Positions 11,939 through 25,052 of a DNA stretch of 64,000 nucleotides are shown here, in pieces. The notes under the pieces were generated by a model. The model saw only the letters and a program-made list of their open reading frames with translations, had not been told where the DNA came from and made no database searches. The DNA lies in assembly GCA_030295235.1 (NCBI GenBank), contig AP026142.1:310001-374000 (forward strand), written 5' to 3'. Origin of the DNA: Fistulifera solaris. Its lineage: Eukaryota; Bacillariophyta; Bacillariophyceae; Naviculales; Stauroneidaceae. Positions within the stretch are counted from its first letter, which is position 1; each line of letters starts with the position of its first letter. The translations under genes were made by a program, and so were the position numbers.

Positions 11939-13864
11939 TTAGATGGCGATCGACTCCAATGCGTTCGTGCAAGCGTTTCGACAGTCTTCGTCTGTCTCTC
12001 CCTCGATACATTTCTTTAGTGAAGGAATGATTTCATTCTGAACAAAGTCTTCATCACCATCTAAGACAATACGCCCCATTCCCCTCGCTGCAACCATTCG
12101 AACATTAGGAACTTTGTCTGTAAGTCCACGGGTTACCTGAGCGACCGCTTCATGCCATGCTGGCCCTGACTTGGCTTCGACGGCTATCTCAATATGAATC
12201 TGAAGGATTGTGCTGCGCACCAAATACGAGTTCGAGTACTGGTTATAAATACCCGTTGTGCGAGGAAGAAGAGTAGAAACTATCCAATCTTGGCCAGCGA
12301 CGCGAACCAGGAGACCCATTCCGCGCACAACAGCTTGTCGGACCGAGGCAACATTGTCCATGAGTAATACTTGCCAAGCGGACTCGAACAGAACAGTAGA
12401 GAAAAATTCCAACCCACGCGCTTCCGCCAAGTGAGGCAAAAGACGAGCAATGGCTTCACGGACTCTCCAATTGGTCGCTTTTGACATCTGTAAAAGTGCG
12501 CCCACGACGCCAGTTAAACCGGGAAGAAGCCGAGAAATCTTGTGCAAGTTGGTGAGAACTTGAAGTTGTACTTCGTGAAATTCATCCGACAAAAAGCTCT
12601 CTAAGAGCGGACCGAATGACTGCAAAATAATATCATCCTCTAAAATTCCACCGTGTGCTGCGTCCATTAAGGCAAGCGCACATTTCGATCTGACGTCCAT
12701 GACAACATCGTCTGCTAGTGTGGGCAGGAGATGCTGCAAATGGGTCTGGAAATGAGCCTGGCCTCCCCATGCGATCATACGAGCTAGATGGGTAACAGCA
12801 GCTGCGCGTACTTCGGATTCAGTATCACTGAGAAGAGTTACAAAACAAGTCATCACGAGAGACTGCTCGGCGTTGAAACGACGTTCCCCGTTAATTCCCA
12901 ACGAAGAAACTACTTCCGAGAAGCACTTAGCCAGATTATTACGCACGTTCCTGTTCGCAAAAGCATCCGATGAGGTGCAAAGAAATATTAAAAAGACAAG
13001 AAAACCACACAAAGAAGCCTTACCAGCTCATATCCGTAGATCCGTCCTTGACAAGCGGCAACCAGTTCTGAATCGTCCACTGCGGATGCTCGCAAAAGCA
13101 TCTCCCACGTTCGCCAATGAGGATACCGCGAGAAGGCGAACCGAATCTTGCTCATCACGGCACAACGCGGGAAGCACAGTCCCCCCGAATTCACGATGCG
13201 CCCAACCGGCTTCCCGGATCACGTGTCCCAAGTGTTTCGCGGCAGCTCTCCTGACCATGGGCGTTTCATCTTGACAGAGTTCTTTGAATGTTGTTAACAA
13301 TTCCGCCTGATGACTTGAGTTATCATCCAACAAGGATAAAATAGACGCCACAATACCCGCAGCGGAAACTTTGGCGGTGAACCACTCGGCGCTGGCCAAG
13401 CGCTTGAGCAATCCGATCCACGGTGCTGGGTCCACCTTGCGTTTCGCTAGATGCACCATGACCGCTACCGCCTGATCACGAACCACTGTTTCTTCTAAAG
13501 AGGCCAAACGCTCTAACATAGGTAAGAAATCCTTCACATACATCGGATCACTCAGAAAGTTGGAAACGCCAATGAGATGCTGCCCCATTATTAGCAGGAT
13601 CTCGTCTACGGGTGGTGGGTTTTGCATCACCAGCTGAGTTAAGTAAGGAAGTAGTTCTGTGGATGCCTTTTCTTCGCCCATTGCAATCGCGACAACGGAA
13701 AGACGCTTCATACTGTCGACAGCCGCTTCCGTGCTGCCGCTATCCACTTGACTTTTGAATAGGTCAAAGGGAGTCATAGCCGCTAGATCCGTTACATCCA
13801 CTTGCAGCGATCGCGCCAGCTGAATACTAGGCATCGGCAGGGTTGACATAGGTGTCGATGTCAT
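11939..13864 (-). CDS. PPP2R1: Protein phosphatase 2A scaffold subunit A (PR65), HEAT repeats
   Basis: Exon 1 is 13864..13024 and exon 2 is 12950..11939 (73-nt intron, phase 2); about 617 residues against 589 in animals. The protein is a run of about 15 HEAT repeats. Diagnostic family stretches are LASLEETVVRDQAV, LAS-EWFTAKVSA, DETPMVRRAAAKHLG, DEQDSVRLLAV and NWRVREAIARLLP. The subunit is the horseshoe scaffold that brings the catalytic C subunit and a regulatory B subunit together. The frame shifts at the A-run 13094-13097 (T-run on the coding strand); one more base gives GDAFCEHPQWTIQ and leads to the splice donor in frame, with the junction codon making DMSWNVRNNL. The Trp-x-Val-Arg at the exon junction matches the family, which validates both the repair and the intron. 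The gene is convergent with the preceding one. Confidence 0.95.
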
Positions 13865-14524
13865 TTTAAAACTGGTGTATTGAATGAAATGTAAGACAAC
13901 GGTGGATTACTTCGAGGGATGACTTCCGAGTCAGGACCTTTGCAACTGTCGGGCTAATCTACTAACAAAAAAGCCTCTGTTGCTGCGTCCTTTGCTCCAG
14001 AACAAAATTCTCTTAAGCGCTCGTAATGAATTCAATCTACTGAGATGCAAATGCAGATGAGACGATGCTCAACTCGAGATCCAGTCGATGATAATAAAGA
14101 CTTATTGCTCATGGCGTCTTGCGAGCTGAAAGCCCAAAAAAAAGGTCGCTTCGAGTACACATTGAGCTAGTGTCCATCTTGTGACAGCCGCTCCCCCCTA
14201 AAAGGTCAGACGGTCAGGCGCCAAAATTGCTGACTTTTCAAGAACACGTTTCATAGAACGAGAAATATGTCATTACCAGTACTGTAGCTCCCAAGTGAAG
14301 CATTTGTCCGCATTGAATACGCGTCTTACCGGTTACCACACAAAAGATGATTATTCAGGTCACATTTGGTTGAGTCCTGAGTCGGACGTCGTCATGAAAT
14401 GAAAAATGCGAGCCGCGACCCGCGACAAGTCGAAACGATAAAAAAATGAATGAGCTCAATCTTAGCAACATCCTTTTATAATATGATAAGAAGCAGGCTG
14501 AAATGACGCACAAAACCACATGAC

Positions 14525-17500
14525 ATGTATAAATTCATAAAAGAAAACGATGAGCGGTACGGACGTATCTTAGCGGAAGAATCGGTTCGCGTGGACTATT
14601 CCGTGCTTTCCGTCGGGGTGATGACTTTGGGCTTGATCATGATCGTCGAAGTAGTTCGGCATAAAATTGATCATGCCGCCGGTCAAAGACCCTTTCCCAA
14701 AGCCGTCATTCAGGGAGTTTATTCGGAACGTAAGTTATTTGGCGCTCAAATGTCAAGATTTGTCCTGAGTTCTCACGCCATTTCTTACACAGTGGCGACA
14801 CTGGGAATCGTAGAATTGCTCCTCTTCATGTTATCCAAGTACTACACGGATTTAGATAAAGAAAAATACTTGGTGTTTGCGGATATTCACTTTGCGCTCT
14901 TTTACACAGCAATTTTGAATGCATTCCAATCGGTGATTTTGGCAGTCGTATCGCACCGCGTCGCTCGTCAAATTTGGGTAGAGACGGAAATGCTGGAATT
15001 GAGCCATTATGTCGAAATTCGGGAAGAGTTTGACCAGGTGAAGGCTGCTATGAAAGAGATGGGAGCACAATCTGACTTAGGATTATCGTCTCGCGAAATC
15101 CAAATGGATGAAGATGATTCAGCTTTTACGACAAAACGTTTTTTCAGATCTTTCATGGATCGGTTTCGTTACCCTACTCTACGGCGCAAGTACAACGAAT
15201 TGCTTATTCAAGTCCGCTTTCACGAACTTCGTGTTCATTTCCTGCAAGCATACAATTTGCCGTTAACGTTGAAGGTATCCGATTACTTGCTCGAAAGCCA
15301 GCAGCACGTTCTATTAAAGCTAGTCCACGTATCATCCATTGCTTGGACGCTTTTGACAGGAGCGGTAAATGTAATGTACTACGTCCTTGGAATCGTATCG
15401 TACAAAGTCTCGGACTCGACGATTGTGGGTACGGCATTAATATGGATCTTCTTCTGGTCCATGGCATTGTTTGTGGTGATTGCGGCTGTGGTATATCGAA
15501 AGATGGAATCTATTTTCAAGAAAATCATGGTCGACAAGACGCTTTGGGGTTTGATCAAGCAACAAGGGAACCTAGATCAGCTTCGAGAGCAGCAATTAAG
15601 TTTGTTTTACGGCAGTGATCCAAAGCTTGTTATTGCCGCGATACAATTCATGCAGTTCGGATACGCCGTCAACTTGTCCGTCGTCATCATATTTTGGCAA
15701 GAGATCGATGATGGTAGAATACCGATGGTGGTATATCTTCTCGTCATTGCCGTCTGCTACACGGTCTTCGTTCATGTGACTGCTCGTGTAATTCCACAGT
15801 ATACATTATGCACGAACCTGGGCCAGTTAGTGGATGAAAAGAGGCTCCACGAGACGCTGGCAGCCTTTCTCTTGGAAGAGTCACGTAGACAGGAAGCTGA
15901 TGAAAAGATTGCAAACAAACATCCGCAAAAGCCAATGAATTCTGGAGAAAAGTCCGAAGATCATACGTTAAACGAAGAGACTTCACAATCGGACCTGTCT
16001 GAGGTAAAGCCTACTACTTTGTCACGAACCATATCGAACCGTAGTGTCTCCAATGCGCTTCTCATGGCTGAGCTGGTCAAACTCGACACGAACTCACTCA
16101 GAATGAATCTGCCGACGGAAGAACGCAATAAGATCACCTTTCGTCAGATGGAACGGACGTCTAGACGAGGAAGGCAGAAGAGTTTGTCAGAAGGAATAGC
16201 GACAATGATTGCGATGGGGAATATGCCATTGCCTAATCATTCTTCGAAACCGGATCAAGTAAAAGATGACTCGTTCATTCCTCATTCAGTTGAGTGGAAA
16301 AGGCAAACTATCGCTCTCAAGATAGCGAGACTCTAAAAGCTGAAGACACACTGCGAGATAGTCTCATCGCACGGCGACGGCGAAGTCATCGCTTAAAGAC
16401 TGTGTCGGACGGAGTTGCTGCTATGACTAGAATGCAAGCTAACCTTTCTGTCAATGGCTTGAGTCCAGTCCCTGAATTTCATAACGGATATAGTTCGACA
16501 AGAAGAATACCATCCCCTGTGGTAACAAAGCTTAGCTCGATATCCTTGTCCAATGACGTGCACAACAAGATGGACACAGATCAGCTCAGTGTTCATTCAG
16601 ATGGCGGACATAGCGACATCGATGATGTACCAGAAGTTGAGCCCGCAAAGGAAAGCAGCTATCTTCCGACTCCTGCCACTAGTCTACGGAAACGATTCAA
16701 AAGTTTACCCTCAGCAAGAAATACATTGTTCTCAGCAATGTCTTCGGTACACTTGTTGCTTTTTTTCTGGTTGGTCAACGAGTTGAGAGTTTTCTCCATA
16801 GCGAGGGAATCGTCTCTGAAAAGTTTGTTTCCTTCGATTTCAACAACGAGCACACATTCTGGGCATTGTTTGTCCTTTTCGCGTTGTTTTGCGTGGTGGA
16901 TTGTGCGATACTAACCACCCTGAATCCCTTCGGACAACAAGATCAGCCAACAGGCGAAATGAAGGCTTTGGTTGCCGCGTTACTGGACTTTTTGCTCATG
17001 AGCACTTGCCTTATTTTGTTTATTGTTGCGGAAGTGAAGCGATGCTGCACATCAATCGAGTCAGAAGGACTAGCGAGTGACTCAATTAGTAGTTTTAATG
17101 CACTGAGGCTTCTTGCAGCCGAGCCCGAGAATGACGAAGATTACTTCAACACTGCCGCGCCCTGTTCCTGTCCAAAATTTGGGCATCGTGCGTACAGCGG
17201 TCTAGGGACTATCGAACCATTCACGGCTTTGGTGGGGCTTCGTATTTTCCGCCATTGGGCCGCAGGGCTTATTGTGAAGCGAATTTTATCATTGAACCAC
17301 GGAAAAGTAAAGGAAAAGGAAATAATTGAAAGGATCAGCGCAGATCCGTTTGCAGTCTTTGATGATTCAACGAGGAACAGAAACTTCTTTGGTAAATCTC
17401 ATGACTTACCTTGTGAAGAGATCCGGGGAACTGCTGCCGAACTTTGGAAGGCAGCCGTTGGTGAACATCCCGAAGTCGCAAGGAAATATGGGGAATTTAG

Positions 17501-18839
17501 CAGTGAGATTCTAAAAATAATGCTTGGTATGTCTCTATCCGAATTGGGCAATGGAAATCAGGGTATTTTGCTGAACGAAAGCTCGAGGCTGCTTGGACTC
17601 GGTGATGATGCGTCAAGCTCTTTCACTCTACAAAATCGACATGCAACTCAGGTCTCGAAAACCCACGAAACATCTATAACAGGGCCAGCGGGTAAAACTT
17701 CCGTCAAGGTTACGTCTGCGTTCGAGTCGATTGGTCACAAATCCAATCCTGATGACGAGGAAACATCTACGCCGCCTGCCGTTTTCCAGAAGGATGACCT
17801 AGTTGCTTCAAGCAACAAGATTCCTAGTGAGATCGTTTTTAGATCACCTGGTGCGCAGTTGGTACGATCTATGCGACGATGCGATCGGAAGTTGCTGCCA
17901 ATACTGAACCGGTGGACCGTTGTGGATGTTGTTCTCACGCGATTCGAAATTGTGTACTTTGAGATTTTGAACGCTGATGAAGCTGCGAAACGGGACGACC
18001 CCGTGAGAAAGGTACTTAAAGCCACAAAAGGTGGGAAAGGCTTACGTCTATGCGATGTAGCAAAAGGGCGGCGCATTATTGGGCGGTTGGAAATTTCAGA
18101 AATCGAGTCCATGACCGTACAGAGACACATTGGGACTGTCGACACCGCAGATAACGAAAAGATTAGGCCCGATACCGATGTTTGGGCTGTGGAGTATTGG
18201 AAGGATGCACCCGTTTCCAGTGTTCAGTTTTCTCGCCCTTATCGTTGGAACCAGATTAGAGATCAGCTCCATATCAAAACTATCCATGGGCGAACTTTGT
18301 GCTTACGATTCTATTCAGATCTCGAGAGAACAGAACTGGGCGCAAACCGAGTGACGAATAATGCCGCGATTGATAAGAATAACGCTTTTCAGTGGGTACA
18401 GACCATCGGGCGTTTTTGCGGTCGAGATCAACTCAAGCAGCATCTTCCTCACTTTGGAGATGGGACAGACGATGAGCTACGTGATTACCTTGTCGAACAA
18501 CACGATGCCCACGAAGAAATAGACAAGATGGGACCTCGTCGTGGCTCCACCGGAGATCTTCGTGGATTGCTCGGAAAAAAGTCCGGGAAAGCGGAGAACA
18601 CGGACAGTCCGATGAAACGATCGTTTCGCATGAGCTTTCCGCGCCTCTCGTCGTTGGAAGAACTAGACCACGCAAAGAATGGGGATACCGTCACAAACGT
18701 TCAAACTGAACTAGACGCCCCTGTGCAGTTAGTGGATGTTAATACTCGGACCACACAAGTCGAGTTTGGCGATGCGGAGGATGCGATAGGAGTCAAGCTT
18801 TCGAGCATAGAGCAAGGCATTGTCAGCACCCGTTTATGA
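14525..18839 (+). CDS. Large multi-pass membrane protein with C-terminal PH-like region, copy 1
   Basis: The model is 14525..14729 joined to 14793..18839, about 1417 residues. The N-terminal half has about six to seven hydrophobic segments (SVGVMTLGLIMIVEVVRH, TLGIVELLLFML, HFALFYTAILNAFQSVILAVV and others), and a second membrane block follows near residue 720-830. Topology and the short ELxxLG-like element after the first helix loosely recall MLO proteins, but this is only a tentative likeness. The C-terminus (from about 1090) is a globular domain starting RSMRRCDRKLLPILNRW and ending QWVQTIGRFCG. The 63-nt intron is a multiple of three without stops, so a read-through form is possible; the paralogue at 47765 confirms the splice. 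Frame breaks at 16298-16301 and about 16704-16710 each need one more base. Confidence 0.82.
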
Positions 18840-19417
18840 TGAAGCAGTCACGTACCGGCTAGAAAGAGCAAACTGAATACCATTGGAACGTAGTTGGAGA
18901 CTTCAGCTGCACCTATCGCATATCGCTAATTCTCAGGTTGTGACGGAACGAGTCTTATCAGCATACCTCAAGCAAAACGAAAAAGTTGGATAGATTTAGA
19001 TTTAAATTTTAAAAGTTGTTAAATGCAGCATTTCATTTCAACCCAAGCTTTCGAATCTAGTCTCTCTAGCTTTCAGATAGAGAATGAATAATTGCTAAGA
19101 ATAGTATGCCAAATACGGAGTTGACCGTAGAAAATGCTTACAGTTAGTCAAACACGCCGGCCAGACCATCAACGGACAAGTTTGTATCGCGTAAATAGTG
19201 GTGTTGATTGACACTTTTTCAGTTTTCTCCTCATTGAAGATCCTATATAGCCTTGGTACTAATTTCTACAGAGGCCTTTGATTTGAATTGTCTCCGCCGC
19301 GTGTGCGCTTTGACCGTTTCCTCTCATTCTTGAGTATTTGTTGCTCTCTTCTTCACCTTTTCGTAGAAAAGAAACAAACAACATAATTGAGCCAGAACAG
19401 CAGAAAGAAGAAGCAAA

Positions 19418-22400
19418 ATGGACGAAGATACTGATCTGCTGAACGAAAGCTACGAGAGCATGACGCAGGTGGACCCCTTGTCACTTTTGTTGTCGGTGAA
19501 AACGTCGAATCACGTCTACGTGAAAAGTGATGAATATGCTTGGGTCCCTGCCCGCTTGCTCGAGTCCGACGGCGAGAAAGCAACCGTATCGATTCCTCAT
19601 TACCGAGATGAGCAAGCTATTCAGTCGGATGGGGGACGGGGCTCGAAAACGTCGAGCAAAGTCGTCGTGGAATTGAAAGATTATCCGACACGAGCTCTTT
19701 ACTTGCAAAATGTGGATGAAGAGGGAAATTTGAGAGAAGTGGAAGATATGGTGGACCTTCCTTTTCTGCATGAGGTATGTATCGTTCGTTCTAGTTCATC
19801 TCGTGGAACGGAACTCTTGTTCTCACGGCGTCTTTCAATTAGGCTGCAATTCTGTACAACCTCAAGTTTCGTCACAAGCAAGGGAAACCCTACACGAGGA
19901 CCGGTGACATTGTCATTGCATGTAACCCTTATCAATGGTACAATCACTTGTATACAGAACAAGTTCGTCACCAATATGCCGAGACTCTAGTTTGGAGCAT
20001 ACCGGATGGCAGTTGTGATCCTCGTTCTACCATTACTCCCCACGTTTACGAAGCCAGCGCCCTCGCATACAGAGGACTTTCCGTAGAAGGTGACGATCAG
20101 TCCATTTTGGTATCAGGAGAATCCGGAGCTGGAAAGACGGAGACTGTCAAAATTTTACTTTCCCATCTCGCCAGCGTCCAGAGGGGCCGCAACGCCAAGC
20201 CCTTGCCCGACGTGCCCCATCAGAAACAGCACGACCCTATCGTTCAGCGAGTTCTGGACAGCAACCCACTTCTTGAGGCTTTCGGCAACGCCAAGACGGT
20301 TCGTAATGATAACTCAAGTCGCTTCGGAAAGTATCTGCAACTGCAATTCGATGCAGAAGACCCGGCGGCTGCCGCTTTTGCCGGCAAAACTGCCCCTTCC
20401 TGCGTCTTGGCCGGTAGTAAATGCGAGGTGTATCTCTTGGAAAAATCGCGTGTGTGCTTGCACGAAGAAGACACGGAAAGAACGTATCATATTTTTTACC
20501 AGTTGCTCGCAGCACCCGAAGAGCAAAAAATAAAGTTCTGGAAAGGCCTGGAGGACACGGACAATGAATCGTTTTGCTACGTCGGTCACACCGACACACA
20601 CGAAATTGAAGGCAAAAGCGACGCCGAGCGTTTCCAGTACACGGTTGATTCTCTTGCACTGGTGGGCATCGAAGGAGAGACTCTACGAAACCTGATGCGA
20701 GTCATTTGCATTGTATTGCAGCTCGGAAACCTCATTTTCGACCCAGACGCAACCGACGATGGCAAAACTGTCATTTCAGATGAAGCTGATTTGTTGGCCT
20801 TAGCTGAGCTCATGGGAGTGACTTCTACTGATTTGCAAAGCGCCTTGACCATCCGGACCATCGTCGCACGGAATGAAGAATTCAAAGTTCCCCTTAATTC
20901 GACCGCTGCCAAGGAATCCTGCGACGCGTATGCGAAAGAAATTTACGCGAAAACATTTTTATGGCTTGTGCGCACTGTCAATGATGCGACGTGCGCCGAA
21001 ATGAACTACGAAGGAGGAAGAAAGTCAGGATTCGGTTTGATCGGATTGCTCGATATTTTCGGTTTCGAGTCCTTTGAGACCAATCGATTTGAACAGCTTT
21101 GTATCAATTACGCAAACGAGAAACTGCAACAAAAGTTCACTCAAGATATATTCCGCTCTGTGCAACAAGAGTACGAGTTTGAAGGCATCGAATTAGGAGA
21201 AATCACATATGATGACAACACCGACGTTTTGGATCTCGTCGAGGGACGGATGGGGCTGTTGGCGTTTTTAAACGAGGAGTGCCTCCGGCCTGGGGGTAAC
21301 GACAAAGGCTTTGTATCGAAGGTACAAGCAATGAATAAGGAGAATCCCTGCTTCATCCGGGAGAACCATTTTCATGAGTGTGAATTCGGTATCCACCATT
21401 ACGCTGGTCGCGTTATCTATGATGCGGATGCTTTCGTCACCAAAAATATGGATACCCTTTGCAAAGACTTACAGGAAATTTCCGCGAAGAGTACAAACCC
21501 CATCATCGCGAAAGAGATGGTAAATGATTCTATGGTTAACTTGGCAACTTCTTCCGGCGCAATTGGGGCATCAAAGGCGAAAAAGAAGGCTCCAGCTAGA
21601 GCAGCGGCCCAGCAAAAGTCTTCGAAACCAGGAATGACAGCTAGCAATAGGCAGAACAGTAGTTCCATAGCCCAAGACACTGTCTGGACGAAATTCAAGA
21701 GTCAGCTAACTTCACTGATGTCGAGTTTGAAGTTGACTCGCACGAGATACATTCGATGCATCAAGCCTAACACCTTCAAAGAACCTTTGGTAATGCAGCA
21801 CCAATCGACGGTGGAACAACTTCGATGCGCGGGTGTTGTTGCGGCTGTTACGATTTCGCGCTCTGCATTTCCCAACCGACTTGAACACGAAATTGTCACC
21901 GATCGCTTCAAGTCAGCATGGAAGCCCGGTCAACTCATCAAGGCCGAAGAATCCGCAGCTGAGAATTTGGAAGAAAGACCACGTATTCTTGCACAAGCTC
22001 TTCTTACGTCTGCTCTCAAACCTCTGGCGTATGTAAACGAAACGGGGCACACTGTCCAAGCGTTTGTCTTGGGACGGTCAAGAACTTATTTCCGGGCCGG
22101 TGCCCTGGAGTTTCTGGAAAGTGAGCGTCTTAAGCGATTGGCAACATGGGCTACACTCATTCAGCGATATGCAAGGCGTTTCACCGCGCGCTCGCTTTAC
22201 CTCAAACAGCGATCTCTCGCCATCATGATTGCATCGTACATTCGCATGCGTAGCAAACGACGAGCATATCAGCATTTGCGAAAGGTATCAATTACGTTGC
22301 AATGCTGGTACCGTTGTATCTGGGCAGCGAGTGTTTTGAATCGCTTGAACCGTGACCACAAAGCGACACTAATCCAAACCCAATGGCGGATGTCCTTGGC

Positions 22401-23421
22401 TGTAGATGGCCTTCGACAAAGCCGGAAAGCGACCGTTCAAATTCAACGCATCATGCGAGGTGCTATACAGCGACCGAAGTTTCGCGCTGCACTGCATGAA
22501 AGGAGAGAGGAAGCTAAGCTGGAGAACCAGTTACGAGCCCTTCAGCGAAAGTTAGAAGAGGCAGAGCAAGCTCGAGTTGAAGCTGAGAGGAAAGCGGAAG
22601 AACGCGCCAGAGCTCGCATCGAAGCGGAGGCAAAGGCTGCAGAAGAAGCAAAGCTAAAGGCAGCCGAGGAGGCGGAAGAAAAGAAGAATGGCCAAGTTGA
22701 CGACGGCGAATCTGCAGTTCATTCGGCAGTCTCTCGCTTATCATCCGATGGCGTGTCCGAACTCCACGTAGACGAATCACCCGAGTCCCAGACTCGTTCT
22801 CTTTCAGCCCAGCAACAAACTCTGATGGACGAAAGCGGCAGGATGTTAGAATACCTTCGAAAAGAGGTTTTCAGGTATCGAACCCAAAACGCTCAGATGC
22901 GAGCAGATTTTGATGTTCTCAAAGAAAACAATCAGAGATTAATGGACGCGAATGCTTCAGCCGGAGCCTCATTCAGCGCTTTGAATCAACACACTAAGCA
23001 ATTATCGAAAGCGAATGAGAAGCTGACCGCTGAACTTGCCGCTTATAAGAAACAAGCGCAAAAGTTAGGAGTTATTCAAGTTGAACTGAAGGAAGAACTA
23101 AAGATGAAACAGGCAACTTATGTGGCTGAAGTTCATTCGAGGTTGCAATATCAGAAAGCCTTGCAGAAAATAGTCGATTTGGTTGAGCAGAGATGCCGTG
23201 ATCCTCGTCTCGCGGAAGATATTTTGAGGGTTGCTGATACATGCGATTCAGAGTTCTCTCAAGGTACTACAACAGCCGCTAGCCCGAAAGACACTTTATC
23301 TACCCCTTCCCCAGGGGGGAACCAGCGACAGCGCTTCGCGAAGAGATTCCTTCCTGATGACAAGCATTCGGTCCTTGTGGTCCTAAATCGAACACGGTGG
23401 TTTACGCTTCCGAATGCTTGA
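19418..23421 (+). CDS. Unconventional myosin heavy chain
   Basis: Exons 19418..19774 and 19843..23421 (68-nt intron, phase 0) encode 1311 residues with no frame break. An SH3-like N-terminal subdomain (about 30-80) precedes the motor. Motor motifs are the P-loop GESGAGKT (about 211), switch I NDNSSRFGKY, switch II DIFGFESF (about 521) followed by RFEQLCINYANEKLQQKF, and the actin-binding loop region around residue 640. After the converter, IQ-type light-chain-binding helices (about 885-1000) precede an E/A/R-rich helix (about 1005-1065) and a second coiled coil (about 1120-1230). No MyTH4, FERM, FYVE or dilute domain is seen in the short tail. The class cannot be assigned by eye; diatom myosins form several lineage-specific classes. 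It converts ATP into actin-based movement. Confidence 0.96.
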
Positions 23422-23799
23422 CTATCGACGGACTTTGAATGTCGAAATGCTGCCAACTACCTCGGCATTGATGCTTAGACCCAATTAAAGCTGCCCTCCG
23501 TACGAGGATAACGATGTTTTTTTTCTTTACATGAAATCGTGTTCCTAGTGAGTTTTACGAAAGCTGATTCGATTGTCGTTTCACGAGTCCGAAGAGCACC
23601 ACAACGCGTACAAAATGCTGCATTAGATTCAGCTCTAACGCGTTGAAAACACTTAGGCTAACGTTAACTGTCAGCAGCCGTTAGCAACAAATAGTTTGAC
23701 TTGGTGGATAAATCTAGAGGAGTCAGAAAACAACATTCCTTGACTTAAAAAAATACACTCGCATAAAACAAGCACTAATTTGACACAAAGCGAGATATC

Positions 23800-24452
23800 T
23801 CAGGCCGCTTCGTCGTATTTCTGGTAATTGTCAGCATCCGTGGTTGCAGCGACAGGTGTTCGCGCACCGTGTTTGACATCAATGGGAGCCACAATAATGT
23901 GCGACTTGAAATGAAATACGAGAAGACTGAACAAAGACATTATCAGAAAGAGAATGAATCCTATCGTGGCAAACACTCGGTTTGTTGCGGAGTTTCCGTA
24001 AGGGTAGCTGCGAAAAGTACCAAATAGGAGCAAGTTCTGATTGGCCAAAATCGTCAAAACACCCAACAAGAAGCCAACCGAGAAAGATGTCGGAAATCGT
24101 TTGAGCACGAAGGTTCCTAAAATGCCCAAGCACAAGTGAATCACGCCCGTCCATACGGATGCCATGGCAAACGCTTTCGATCCTCGACCTGCCTGTAAGT
24201 TTGCCACTAATAAAAAGTAAAGAAAAAATGTGAGAAGTTCTATTGCAGCGATGCTGTGCTATCATGCTAGAATGGTACGGTAGTGCATGACTTCAAGTAA
24301 TCGCTACAACAACACTCACTTTCAATGAATGATTGGATGAAAAAGAGTATGAGAAAGATGAGAGAGATTCCCCAGGCTCTGTGAATAGAGCTTTTTGGAT
24401 CTTCTTCGCATGATTGAAAAAGCTTGCTCAGTATTCCGCTTGTTGATGTCAT
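23800..24452 (-). CDS. Small four-helix membrane protein
   Basis: Exon 1 is 24452..24320 and exon 2 is 24206..23800 (113-nt intron, phase 1), giving 179 residues. Four hydrophobic segments are seen at about residues 28-44, 55-80, 82-105 and 120-145, with a soluble tail ending in NYQKYDEAA. A short loop with NLQAGRGSKAFAMASVW between helix 1 and 2 and the fourth helix FATIGFILFLIMSLFSLLVF are typical of small tetraspan proteins, but no named family is recognised. The N-terminal 25 residues are soluble. Splicing is supported by the exact junction codon (ATG from A plus TG) and by both hydrophobic halves being needed for an even helix number. Confidence 0.75.
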
Positions 24453-25052
24453 TGTGTAGTTTTTTCGTAAAGAATGCCGAAAACCAAAAGCTCGTGTATT
24501 TTAATAGTCACAGCCGTTGATGCTTTTGCGCTTTCTTTTGAGATGAATGAGCAACGTCAAGAACCTTTAGTTGTATTAAAATGTTCGATGCGTTCTTGCA
24601 GCTTGCATTGCATCTCAAGCAAGGTACGCTCACTTTTTTACCTAGTCATTTTCCTACATTAAAACTTACTGCGAAAAATATTGTCGTTGGGTTCTCTATC
24701 ATTGGAATTTTTCCGCATAATGTGAAACAAGATAAAATTCTCTACTATTTCCCAGTACGAGATGGACGTTTTCTATTTAATATCGAGAGGTCCGAAAAAG
24801 GTCATCCACACGACGTACAGACCGTGGAAGCTAGATGATGCATGCATTTACACATTTTTTTATTGAAACGGATGCATAGTAACTTCAATCGGCACATTGA
24901 TGGAAAAGCACCTCTCATTGCACCATTCATTCTGTCCGTCAATAGAAGCGGCGGTAATCAAAATTAATTTTCATTTGATAATGATATGTACAATCATTTC
25001 AGCAGTGAAAATGTCAGACATTTACATGTCCAGGACACAACGTTTTTCGGCA
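24453..25052. other. Intergenic, no gene supported
   Basis: This 600-bp stretch between two minus-strand genes is AT-rich. Two open frames (24474, 24897) have no protein-like features or family resemblance. It should contain the promoter of the gene starting at 24452 and the 3' end of the phosphatase gene. A T-run (TTTTTTATTG) lies at 24854. Confidence 0.5.
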
